A DNA stretch of 64,000 nt from Istiophorus platypterus. Its lineage: Eukaryota; Chordata; Actinopteri; Istiophoriformes; Istiophoridae. Of this stretch, positions 12,328-23,409 are shown one piece after another. The translations under genes were made by a program, and so were the position numbers. The notes beneath the pieces were generated by a model that saw only the letters and a list, made by a program, of their open reading frames with translations, ran no database searches and was not told the origin of the DNA. Position 1 is the stretch's first letter; every line of letters begins with the position of its first letter. The DNA lies in contig CM029111.1 of NCBI GenBank assembly GCA_016859345.1, positions 15,825,714 through 15,889,713 of the forward strand. Direction: 5' to 3'.

Positions 12328-14961
12328 ATGGTGAGTGCGACGTTACTCTTACTCTCCATCGTCTGGTTCTGTAATGTCTCAGGGTCTAACCTGTATTTTA
12401 ATGAAATGTGTGGGAGGGAAAGTGGGTCGTTTCTATGACGTTTCTCCAACGTTACCCTCTTAACGTCTGGTGTATTCTGTAGCCTCTTATTTCTATAAAT
12501 TCACTGTCAACATGCCTAGTGTTAAAAAAAAAAAAATACATAAAAATTAGGTAGGTTTTCAGTTAGTTAGAATGGGGTCTAATGCATTCATGCACTGCAA
12601 ATGTCTAATCCTCTTTCCACATAACTCATCTAAATCAGCTTAGATACCAAAGCTCGAATGCTGGCTTCACACAAACTTCGCCACCAGTTCATTCTGGCCC
12701 TTTATGAGGCTTTTATATAGATTTATATTGAACCAATTCAGTGCCCCTTGTAATAAGGTCATTTTAATGTGAGATGGTATAACCCTCTGCCTGTCTTTAT
12801 GTGTTATATAAAACTAGGCCACCTTTAATATTCTTATTTACCATATACTAGAAAAAATATATCTAGAAGAGTATAGAATAAAGTATAAATCTGAAGCTTT
12901 GAAACCCAAGGGGAGGATCTGAATGTGGCTTTTTTTAGAGCGACAGCACCCTGCAACATGTCTGACCCAGATAATCCCTTCTCCCTCCGGTAATCCCATG
13001 TGGCACAGTCTTATGTCGCAGCAGAAAATGCATGGGCTCCGGTGGAATAAATGGTAGAACCGAGCCTCGGCTGCACGCATCTTCCTGGAAAATAGACGGT
13101 GGGAATGGTAGACGATTTGTCGTGCAAATGTCGAGATAACGAACCTGTATGGTTTGTGCTCTATTTTGGAAAAAAAAAAAGAATATGCGGTGCCTCTGAT
13201 GCATTGCAGTTGAATTCAAGCGCCATCTTAAAAACCACCTTCTTTTTTGTTTTTTTGTAAGAACTTGGATTCATAGGTTGAAAGGCCTTATTGTTTCAAG
13301 TTCGCACGTTCCCACATTTTAAATATGAAAACAGTTGTTCTGGAAATTCTGTCCCCGATGTAAGAAATCCATCCTAATCCAAATCTTCTGCCCCCCCACC
13401 CCCCAGCGTGAGTGCATCTCCATCCATGTCGGTCAGGCCGGAGTCCAGATCGGCAATGCATGCTGGGAGCTCTACTGCCTGGAACATGGCATCCAGCCGG
13501 ACGGACAGATGCCCAGCGACAAGGCCATCGGAGGAGGGGACGACTCCTTCAACACCTTCTTCAGCGAGACCGGCGCTGGGAAGCACGTCCCCAGAGCTGT
13601 CTTTGTGGACCTGGAGCCCACTGTCATCGGTAACCCCCCCCCGTAGAAATATAGATACAGGTGTCAAGGTCATTCAAACTCTCAAGTCATTTCGTGATCC
13701 AATCTGTCTCCTTCAGATGAGGTGCGGACTGGCACCTACCGCCAGCTGTTCCACCCCGAGCAGCTGATCACCGGTAAGGAGGATGCTGCCAACAACTACG
13801 CCCGTGGACACTACACCATCGGCAAGGAGATCATTGACCTGGTGCTGGACAGGATCCGCAAACTGGTGGGCAACTCAATACCAGGAGGAGCTCAACCCTG
13901 ATTTTAACTCTAGATATGAAATCTAATCATAATATTGTATCTGATATATTTGATCCATGTGCCTCCTTCTCCGTCCTCAGGCCGACCAGTGCACCGGCCT
14001 CCAGGGCTTCCTGGTTTTCCACAGCTTCGGAGGTGGCACCGGCTCCGGTTTCACTTCCCTGCTGATGGAGCGTCTGTCCGTTGATTATGGCAAGAAGTCC
14101 AAGCTGGAGTTCTCCATCTACCCGGCCCCCCAGGTGTCCACCGCCGTGGTGGAGCCCTACAACTCCATCCTGACCACCCACACCACCCTGGAACACTCTG
14201 ACTGCGCCTTCATGGTGGACAATGAGGCCATCTACGACATCTGCCGCAGGAACCTGGACATCGAGCGCCCCACCTACACCAACCTGAACAGGCTAATCAG
14301 TCAGATCGTGTCCTCCATCACCGCTTCCCTCCGTTTCGACGGTGCCCTGAATGTCGATCTGACGGAGTTCCAGACCAACTTGGTGCCATATCCCCGTATC
14401 CACTTCCCCCTGGCCACCTATGCTCCTGTCATCTCCGCTGAGAAAGCCTACCACGAGCAGCTCTCAGTGGCCGAGATCACAAACGCCTGCTTCGAGCCGG
14501 CCAATCAGATGGTTAAGTGCGACCCTCGCCATGGCAAATACATGGCCTGCTGCCTTCTATACCGTGGCGACGTGGTGCCCAAAGACGTCAACGCCGCCAT
14601 TGCCACCATCAAAACCAAGCGCTCCATCCAGTTCGTGGACTGGTGCCCCACTGGTTTCAAGGTCGGCATCAACTACCAGCCCCCCACTGTGGTGCCTGGT
14701 GGAGACCTGGCCAAGGTCCAGAGGGCCGTGTGCATGCTGAGCAACACCACCGCCATCGCAGAGGCCTGGGCCCGGCTGGACCACAAGTTCGACCTGATGT
14801 ACGCCAAGCGCGCCTTCGTTCACTGGTATGTGGGTGAGGGCATGGAGGAGGGGGAGTTCTCCGAGGCCAGGGAGGACATGGCGGCCCTGGAGAAGGATTA
14901 CGAGGAGGTCGGAGTCGACTCCATCGAGGGCGAAGGAGAGGAGGAGGGAGAGGAGTATTAG
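12328..14961 (+). CDS. tuba1-like: Alpha-tubulin, tuba1 type
   Basis: Four coding exons: 12328-12330 (the ATG alone), 13407-13629, 13717-13865, 13981-14961, joined in frame to 451 residues, the standard length. The one-codon first exon and the 223/149-nt exons are the classic vertebrate alpha-tubulin plan. It polymerises with beta-tubulin into microtubules. Seen: the N-terminal MREC tetrapeptide, known from tubulin mRNA autoregulation; Lys40 in SDKA, the acetylation site; the nucleotide loop GGGTGSG at 142-148; Glu254, which promotes GTP hydrolysis on beta-tubulin; and an acidic tail ending GEEEGEEY with the terminal tyrosine used in detyrosination. Ala41 replaces the Thr often found after Lys40. 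The tail is tuba1a/tuba1b-like rather than tuba8- or tuba4-like; which fish paralogue it is cannot be decided by eye. Convergent with pink1. Confidence 0.97.
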
Positions 14962-15071
14962 TGGGGGCATGAAGGAGATAATTAGAAAGGAAACAATTGA
15001 CCTCATTGTGTTCCCAAATACTTTCCACACAGAAATGCTTGTCCATTAATTACCAGTCTAACCATGCTCAG

Positions 15072-15114
15072 AATAAAATCATTAAAATGCCGCCTTGGCT
15101 CTGTCCTAAATAAA
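15072..15114 (+). terminator. Tubulin polyadenylation signals
   Basis: Two AATAAA hexamers at 15072-15077 and 15109-15114, 111 and 148 bp after the stop codon. The GT-rich stretch GTTGTTTGTG just after the second supports it as the working site, giving a short 3' UTR of about 170 nt. Confidence 0.75.
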
Positions 15115-15583
15115 GTCCCTGCAACGTGAAGTTGTTTGTGCGTCATTTGTCAAACCTTTTTTTTTTTTTTTTTTTTCTATTTACAGGTGATTTCTCCATC
15201 ATAGTCTTGAATTACTAATTCCTGTACTGTCAGATCTCGGCAGATGAGGAAACTGTAGATACAAGTTTGAGAAATGACTACACATCAATAAACACCACAT
15301 TTTACATGTCAATTTCTGTTTACATTTTACTTTCAATTTCTTAGTATTTATAAAAACGAGTCTGCACATTTTGGCAATGGCTTCTAAGACCAGATCTCCG
15401 ATGTAGTGGGGTCTATTCATTTCTGACATATTAAATCTTTTCTTAAGTTAGGCCTTTAGTTTAAAAAATTGAATCAATCTCAAGTAAATCTGTGTTATCG
15501 AGATGCTGACCTGTTGTTCAGTTGTGTTACCATGAGTCCAACAAGAGGAATGATCTTCAGAGTCAATTCATAGCTCAGACACC

Positions 15584-15589
15584 TTTATT
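15584..15589 (-). terminator. Possible pink1 polyadenylation signal
   Basis: AATAAA on the minus strand, about 1.4 kb after the pink1 stop. It would give a long 3' UTR that stays clear of the convergent tubulin 3' end. Other sites may be used; this is only the first clear hexamer found. Confidence 0.35.
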
Positions 15590-15816
15590 CTAAAACACGG
15601 CAGGAAAATCTACAAATATCCAAAATATTTCTCTCCATCTTTAATAGGAAAACAATACACACACTCTTTCATCTTTTATCCCCAACTGACATCGTGGTTG
15701 TGAGATATTTGAAGAAGATGCTGAAATTGTAGAATTAACACACTGATTTTGATAACATGACAGTTAAGTGTGAAAGGTTAAGTCACTATTCAAATCAATT
15801 TACCAGAATATAATTG

Positions 15817-15839
15817 TATATATATATATATATATATAT
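15817..15839. repeat. (TA)n microsatellite
   Basis: A short pure TA tract in the presumed pink1 3' UTR or flank. Confidence 0.9.
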
Positions 15840-16976
15840 GAAATAGAGGCAAATACCAATTAGCCATACCTCTGGCTCTGAGAAAGTGCAAACTTGGACA
15901 TAAAGTGCAAACCACAGGATCATAAACAACAAAATCACAGCCGTCGGGTCGGTCAGTACTCTGTAGGATCCTTGTTGTCATGGTGATTACTATGCAGTAA
16001 TGTGATGGGGAGGTTTTCACATGCATCACGTTGTGTAGAACAGGAGTAGAAGTGGTTGTCGGGTTCGCGGACTTACAGAAACACCTATCGGAATCCAGCT
16101 GTTGGATGGCAACTCAGATGGACCGACAAGCAGTTTGTTGTGCCATGCGTCACCTGCTAATATGTTAAACTCCACAGTCACCCTACACAGTAGAGCCTCA
16201 CAAGCACAGTGTATTTTCACTTTTGTCTAAAAAATAAAATATCTGTGCCTGCCTTCACATTTTATCAGTCCATAACGTCCACACAGGCCAAATTTTCACC
16301 AAATACCCAGGCAACAACAATCACTGGCCGGATGTGGGAGTCTAGCCTAGCAAACAAGCGCAACAGAGCTCGTGAAAAATAATCAACTCTTGCAGTGGAA
16401 TTACCAGGACCCGGTGGTACCTTGCATTTCTGGCCTGATTTAGTAGTTTGGTGCTGGCAAACAGCAGTAATTTAAGGAGATATTAAACCTAGAAAAAACC
16501 CAACCTAAAACCTAAAAACCCAAAACGGCTTATTTCTCCAGTTACAGTAGCTTCTGTTCTCTATGATGAACTGCACCCAGGAGACATGTTGCATTTTTCA
16601 TTTGCAGCACTGGCAGCGCTTTGTTAAACTCCTGCTGAGGGTGGTGGTGTGGCCGTGCTGAGTCAAAGTAGATCACTCATTTTTTTGAGAACTCATTCTG
16701 GGGAATGCAGATCAGCAACTCCAGCAGCAGCAGAAAGCACTGGGTTTAGAGAGGGCCAGGAATAGCAAGAAGGTGCATTACACCATTTTACAATTAGCTA
16801 TAAATGCTGGATTAGCCCGACAGTCATAGGTAATGTACAACTGTGTGAGTGTACAGTGCTATTGCTATTTCAAATATTATAAATATAGGTGTTTTACCAA
16901 ATATGGAAGTGAGTTTTGACTCTATCTTCCCAGCCAACCCACATGAGGGACTCTAAAGTTACGTGTTTGAGTGTAT

Positions 16977-17499
16977 CTATGCAAACAGTACGCGGGCCTG
17001 ATGCCGCTCTCGCCCATACAGCAGGAAGCCCACAGCGGTGCGCAGGTCCTCCAGGTCCAGGTTAGACAGAAAGCCCCTCTGAAGCTCCTCCTCCACCCTG
17101 TTCCGGCTGGGTCCGCAGCAGCCCCTCAGGAGGACCATGGCCGACTGGCACAGCAGCCAGTCCGCCAGCTTCCTCATGCCGGCGCTGTCCTGGTTGGCCA
17201 GGGCCTTCCGTCCCCAGAGGCTGAGGTGGAGCATATTGGCAGCAACACGGGCACTGGGGCGCTGTGACAGCGGGAAAAATGCTGGTCAGTATTGTGGTAT
17301 GGGGGAGTTACTGTTTCCAGACTAGTCTAATAGAACAACGATTTATAACAGCAAGATATAGAGGAATATTATTCCTGATTTGAAATAAATCAGCCTGTAT
17401 TAGTGCTTCAAAGCTGCACCAATCCACTTTTTTTTGCATTAACAATGGACAAAAGCGAATATATGTTGTATTACCAAAGTTGCTTATAGTTAGGAACCA

Positions 17500-17562
<63 letters not shown>

Positions 17563-20500
17563 CTGATAATTTCTCCTCTTCACAGACTGGTCTTTCATTT
17601 TTCATCTCGATGTTTTGGTTTTATCTTCCGCAATTTTTCTTTTCGGTTCACTCTCACTGCTTTCATCAACCTCTGCAAACTACTTGCCCTTTTTTCTTTA
17701 CAGTAATTATATATAGCTATAGATAGATATAGCTATAGATACAGATAAGATATAAATAGATATAGACATAGATAGACATAAATAGATAAATATATATTTT
17801 TTTGTATATTTAACCCCGACTTTATTTTCTTTTCTTTCCTAGCTTTGTAACCCATAATTAATCATGCTTTAAACTAGCACTAACCTACGCAGAATATCAC
17901 CAGGTACTATCGTTATACAATATATACTTAGACTTAAAGTGTATTAATGGTTTTGAGTGTTGGTTCAGTTTTTGCTTAGGATCTTTTTTTTTTTGGTAAT
18001 TGTACAATTTTCTGTTTGACTTGGCTTTTGTAATGTTACAATTTCCCATTTCAATTAAAGTATTATAGGTCTTAAACCACTAAATAGTAATGTCTACATG
18101 CTGGAAGTGTAAATAGGTGACTGTTTGCTAACACCTCCACCATATCAGCTTCTTAAGGAAATAATACTGAAGATCAGTGTTGTGTTACAATGTCGCAACG
18201 CCCCCAAGTGGCAAAAAATAAAATAAAAATAAAAATCAAAGTTTACAGTTTAAAGGTCTTTTCATGGTAATAAAGAATGATTAACTTGTGCTGAACATTG
18301 CAAAATGTTGGGAGAGACAGAGAGACAAAAACTGCTACAATTACAACATTTCAAAGTAATTATTAGATCGCAGTATTTAAACAGATTTCCAGGACCTGTA
18401 GAAAGTCGAATCATATCAATCACTGACCCCGCAAACAGTGTCCTAATAAATCCTTCCCTCCCCCGTTGCCCTACCTTGCTCGGGCTCCTCCTGAGGAGCA
18501 GTCTGATCACCAACTGCACATCGGCCGGGACACGGGCCGGCAGGGCGGGAAGCTGCTCCTCTTCGTAGCTCCTGCTCTGCAGCCCCACCGGCCGGTAGAA
18601 CGGGTTGCACTGGCCAAAGATCTCGTAGGAGATGGCGCCCACGGCCCAGGCGTCCGCTTTGCTGTAGTCGATAACCACACCACGCCCTGGGACAGCGGTG
18701 GCCACCTGCGGGTGGACACATGGTGGAAAAAAGATGAATTATATGGATAGTTATGGTTAATGGTAAAACCGGATCTGTATTTATCGCAAATACTCCCCGC
18801 ACACAAGGAAACCCCCTTTTAAAAAACAGTCTTTTTACATTTTTAACTGCAATCTGAGCTACCACCTCCTTCGGTCCAAACCATGAAGTAGGTAATTCTC
18901 TTTTTATATATACTACACTTAAGAACATTTTTGTCAAAGCACACATAATTTGGTGAGTATCGGTTACACCAAAGCCGCATCTTTGACAGCTGTTTAAACT
19001 GTGATTATGGGTAATTTGATGCTGCCATCATCCCCAAAAATGACATTTCCCTTTTGGTTAAAGTTCCGAGATGAGCTAAAACATATGGAAACACATATAT
19101 ATGTTGTCAAATAAAATGTATATATCTGTTTATATAGGGGCCAATAAGAAACAGCTCAACAATAGTTGGATATTCTGCTTTTACGTGATTAGAATGAAGA
19201 GCTACCTCGGGTGCCATAAGCGATGCATTCCCTCCTCTGTTGACCCAGATGCTGTTGAAGGGCAGCTGCAGACTGGAGTCACTCTGGGCCAGGCAACAGC
19301 CAAAGTCACTTATCACTAAACGGGGGCAACCATCTGCATAAAAAGCAGAATCAATGGAAATCTCAACAGAAACGAGCGAGGTCGAACTGATGTGATCCGC
19401 GTCTCCGTTCAACTGGGCGATTGGAGCACGCGCCACTCTTTTCACCTGAAACAAACTCCACAAGCACGTTGTCCGATTTGAGATCCCTGTGAGCGACGCC
19501 CTGCCTGCACAGGTGGTCGACCCCCTCCAGGAGCTGCAGCACCATCAGGGAGCCCTGCCGGCGGCTGGGCGCCGACACCTCCAGGTACTGTCGCAACGAG
19601 CATGGGTAGCTAAGGGCACAGAGGGAGACAGGCTGCTAGTGCGACTCGAGCTGGATGAAACTTTAGTTTTTACCTCATGCACCTCCCGGATTTATGATCC
19701 TCACGACTGTCGTGAAATCAGATCAAGTTTTTTGCTCAGCAAATTTTTCTTAGCAATGGTCACAGAATGCATCTTACTTCTTCATGACCAGAAAAAGAGT
19801 CCGATCGTTGCCCAGACCGGCGGGGTTGAGCCTGGCCGGCAGCACATCTGGATACTCCTCCTGGGCGCCCGGTAGCAGCGGCACATCCGCCGTGAAGGCC
19901 CGGTGCACTCTGATCACATTGGGGTGAGCTGACACTCTTTTGGGCAGGACTCCAAATTGTCTGTGGGTGGAGAAATAGATGAGACCCACAGCTATTCATG
20001 CACATCTGTCCTCTGCCGTGTTGGTAAATGGTAAAAGGACGATGGCGGTACTCACCCGTCCAGAGGGGGGAGTTCTTTTTCCCGCTTCAAGGCCAGGGGG
20101 CCTGCAGGCACCAGCTCCTGCGACATGGATTTTAATATTCCCTCGCTCGATGAACCCGCCTGCAAACAAAAAGTATCAAAAAAAAGGACCAGTCAGTACT
20201 GATGTGTGCCTGTCTCTTGTTGTCCCACAGAGGGCCGACACCTAAATCTCTCGTAGAGTACCCACCCCGAAGTTCCACAACATCTTGATGGCCAAGGGGA
20301 AGTTTCTCAGTGAGCAGCATGTCAGCGATCGAGCCTTCCCTCCGTCCTCCTCGTCTTCTCTCAGCTGCACCACGGAGCCCTTGCCGTCGCCCCCCCTCGG
20401 AGGGGCGAACTGAGCCGCGGCCTCGTACACAGCTGCGTTGGAGCCCTTCCCAATCTGGTTCCCAATAACGTAGTCCTCCAGCTTATATCCGGAGGCCAAC

Positions 20501-21997
20501 GGCTTGAGTGGGCTCTGGAATTTTTTCTTCTGAAACACAGCCTGTAGATCGGGAGAAATGTTATTCGTTTTGTTTTTGCTTTTTTTTTTTTAAGATGAAA
20601 AAGGTAGCGGCGTGCAGATCCAATCCCTTATCTAGGGTCAGGTGTAGGATAACAGATTCAGCCTTGGTAAAATAGAGAGTATCCACACCCTCGATAAAAA
20701 GTTTTTTTGGCAGAATTTATTATTACATTTTTTATTATACTATATGTTTTTAAAAACATCAAAACTTTTTTATTTTTTATTCAGTCCTATACAGTTTTGG
20801 GAGCTTTAATCCAGAAACATTTTCTAACACTTAAGACCAGGGTGTAGAATATAAACAGAAAATGGGTTATAAATTAGTAGTGGATAAGTTAGATCAGAAA
20901 TCAATATGGCCAGACATATCTGTGCTGCCATATTCAAAGGCAAGCTTAACCGTGTCTAGTGGAAACAACTATAAAGGGGTCATTCTATTGTTAGTAAGCA
21001 GGGCAACAGGCAGGATTTGTGTAAAGCAGGTGGACAACTATCACCATCAGAATAGGTCTCTCTAAAATTTATGATCTTATAATATAATCCATTGCTAGCG
21101 GTGGGAAAAGTAGTCAAGCCTTTTCCTGAAGTAAAAGTAATTCTGCTTCAGTTTAAAACTAGCTGATTGTGAGAAGAAGTCTTGAATTTAAATCTTTACT
21201 TGATTAAATGTACATGAATATGACAGCACTCTGATATTGAAGTTATTAGGGAGAATGTTAAAATTACTAAACATTTTATATCACTGGATTATTATTATTA
21301 CTGATATTATAACATTTAAACAACATTTTATTGCTGTAGTCATGTATGTGGAAGTTTTTTACTACTTTATATATTGTTGGGTAGTTTGTTCTGTGACAGT
21401 GCATCAAATTATAATGATAATATGTTTTGAGTGTAAAATGTTAAATAACATTACATTGAAATGGTTGTTTGGAAAATACAGTCAGTGGGTAAAGAGTTCA
21501 ATACCTTCCTCTGAAATGTAGTAGAGGTAAATAGTAGCATTTAATGGGGATACTCGAGTAAAGTACAAGTACTACAAGTCAGGTAACATGTAAGCCAAAT
21601 TAAAGTACGTAGAGCAGGGATTTATTATGGATTATCAAACCTGGATCTCCTGACATGTCGTCGCACTCTTCCTATCATCTTCAAGCTGCTGTTCGACGAG
21701 CCCCACGCCGAGTCCGAAGGCCAAAAACACGGCCCTGTTCCGCGGGGACCCGCCGGTCAACCCCCTCCGGAAGCCGGCGGACTGGAGCTGGGCCGCCAGG
21801 CCCCTCAGAGAGGTGCGGTAGTAGCGGTACCGAGACGGCAGGAAAGCCCGAGGCTGAACGGCGCGGACCGAGGGGCCTGCTCGAAGGCGGTCGGCCCGGA
21901 GCTTCGCCGCGACCCGGCCGGCGGACTTGAGGAGACCCAGCTGGAGGACCGAGCGGCCCAGCTCCAGCCCGCGGCTGATGGCGTGTTTCAGAGACAT
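16977..21997 (-). CDS. pink1: PTEN-induced kinase 1 (mitochondrial Ser/Thr kinase)
   Basis: Eight exons join in frame: 21641-21997, 20266-20541, 20056-20159, 19778-19960, 19446-19609, 19206-19333, 18475-18705, 16977-17261, giving 575 residues (human 581). Family role: the kinase builds up on damaged mitochondria and phosphorylates ubiquitin and Parkin to start mitophagy. Seen: a basic N-terminus for mitochondrial import, a membrane segment AVFLAFGLGVGLVEQQ (about 88-105), the glycine loop IGKGSNAAV (from 149), the ATP-anchoring Lys205 in LAIK, HRDLKSDN with catalytic Asp349, DFG Asp371, and MAPE at the end of the activation segment. Kinase inserts between the early strands and the C-terminal LHLSLWG region are present. 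The ATG has A at -3. No disruption is seen, so the gene should be active. An NRF-1 site lies just upstream. Confidence 0.97.
17501..17560. repeat. (A)18(TA)21 microsatellite in pink1 intron 7
   Basis: A poly-A run followed directly by a pure TA tract, 240-300 bp before the last exon on the gene's strand. It may be the decayed tail of an old retroposed insertion. Confidence 0.9.
21100..21610. repeat. AAGTA-rich teleost dispersed repeat in pink1 intron 1
   Basis: Begins GCGGTGGGAAAAGTAGTCAA and ends GAGTAAAGTACAAGTACTAC. These terminal words fit, from memory, a repeat very common in fish. It fills about half of intron 1 (20542-21640). No coding capacity. Confidence 0.6.
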
Positions 21998-22110
21998 AGT
22001 TCACCCGCGGGGGGAATTTAAGCGGTTTTCCTGGCGGCCCGTTCGGGTCGGAACCGCTTCGACCGTCTTCTCCCAGCCGAGGACGCCGTTGTAAACACAA
22101 CGACGCATAC

Positions 22111-22122
22111 TGCGCATGCGCG
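22111..22122. promoter_or_regulatory. NRF-1 binding site upstream of pink1
   Basis: TGCGCATGCGCG matches the NRF-1 consensus (Y GCGCA Y GCGC R) at every position and is a near-perfect palindrome. It lies 114 bp before the pink1 ATG inside a CpG-rich block. NRF-1 is a known activator of nuclear genes for mitochondrial proteins, so it fits the pink1 promoter. Occupancy is inference. Confidence 0.75.
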
Positions 22123-22214
22123 AGAATGACAGCTGACCTAAATGGGCTCTCGTCGTTTTCTATTCTGTCTCAGTGCAGCAAAAAAATTCTGGGATACAAT
22201 AGACAAATTTAGCA

Positions 22215-22215
<1 letters not shown>

Positions 22216-22252
<37 letters not shown>
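22216..22252. repeat. (AAT)n microsatellite
   Basis: About twelve AAT units in the pink1 5' flank. Confidence 0.9.
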
Positions 22253-22253
<1 letters not shown>

Positions 22254-22259
22254 CTAGAG

Positions 22260-23409
22260 GGGAAACACTGTCACTGGAGTTTTCAAACTAATGAAGCCTC
22301 GACGGTTTTTGACGAAAAGAGGAAGGAGACAACAAACAAACTGCAAACAAAAAAAAAAAAGAAAAGAAAACGAACGGCGTCTTTTTCTTTTACCTGTTCA
22401 CCAAATAAATCAACGAGAGACGTACCAGCAAGAAAGAAAGAAAATAGAAAGCAGGCGCCTGTCAGACTCATTAATCATTATCATGCACTGTATGTTATGC
22501 ATGAACACACACTGTAAATGCGTTAACTGCTGTAAGAAATCCAGTGATATATTTCCTGGTGAAGAAGTTTCATCCTTTGCCATAAGGGCTGCTCCTACAC
22601 CGAACCTGCTCCGTGGACACTGAGCAACCTCTTGTTTTTATCTGTTTATTTATTTATTCATTTTTTTCTCCTTCCTGAATCTTTTCCAGGCGGATGCTAG
22701 TGATACAGCTCGAGAGAACTGAATTTAATTGGCCTTTTTTATTTATTTATTTTTTTAATTCTTGCTAAGTCCTCAAAGTCTGTTGTGTCAACCAACATTT
22801 TTATAATTACAACGCGTTAAATGACCAAACGTAATGGGAAAGGTGACCACTTTCACGTAAGATTTACTCCTTTTATTTTAATGTGAAAACAAAACAAATG
22901 TTGATAAAGGGGCTGGTTGATAATTCAGTATTATAATTGATTTTATCCACTTTGCCCAGCTCTCCTAATCAATGCAGTTTTAACATCTTTTCTACTGCCA
23001 CAACTATTACAACTACAACTACTAATGATAATAATCACAATAATAATAACAATAATGGTAATTTGTTCATTTATGCACCTCTTTTTAGAGCAATGATTGA
23101 ATAAAAATCACTGAATTATAAGCATATTAACATATTTCTAGGACAACCTACTTAAAGAAATGACTGATAAACCTGGCTTTATATAACGTACCTCAACATT
23201 ATGTATTGCATTATGTATTGCAAGTAAATTTGTAAAGTTGACATTTAGAAATATGTAAAAAAACAAAACAAAAACAAAACACAGAGTTATTAGTATTAAA
23301 AAAAATAGCTTTTGAAAATAATGTGGCGAATCAGCCTGTTGGTCTGTTTTTTCAAATGGAATGAATCTAGATCTGTGCCGTCTGCTCCTCTGGGATTGTG
23401 GCATCTGTT
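22260..23409. other. Gap between pink1 and protease, no gene
   Basis: AT-rich sequence with (AAT)-like and T-rich runs. It should include the 3' UTR of the minus-strand protease. I could not place its polyadenylation site with confidence; an AATAAA on the minus strand near 22868 would leave a UTR of about 540 nt. No coding exon recognised. Confidence 0.45.

Noticed and set aside
14557..15046. Minus-strand frames of 125 and 157 codons over the tubulin gene
   Set aside because: Shadows of the strongly biased tubulin coding exon on the other strand.
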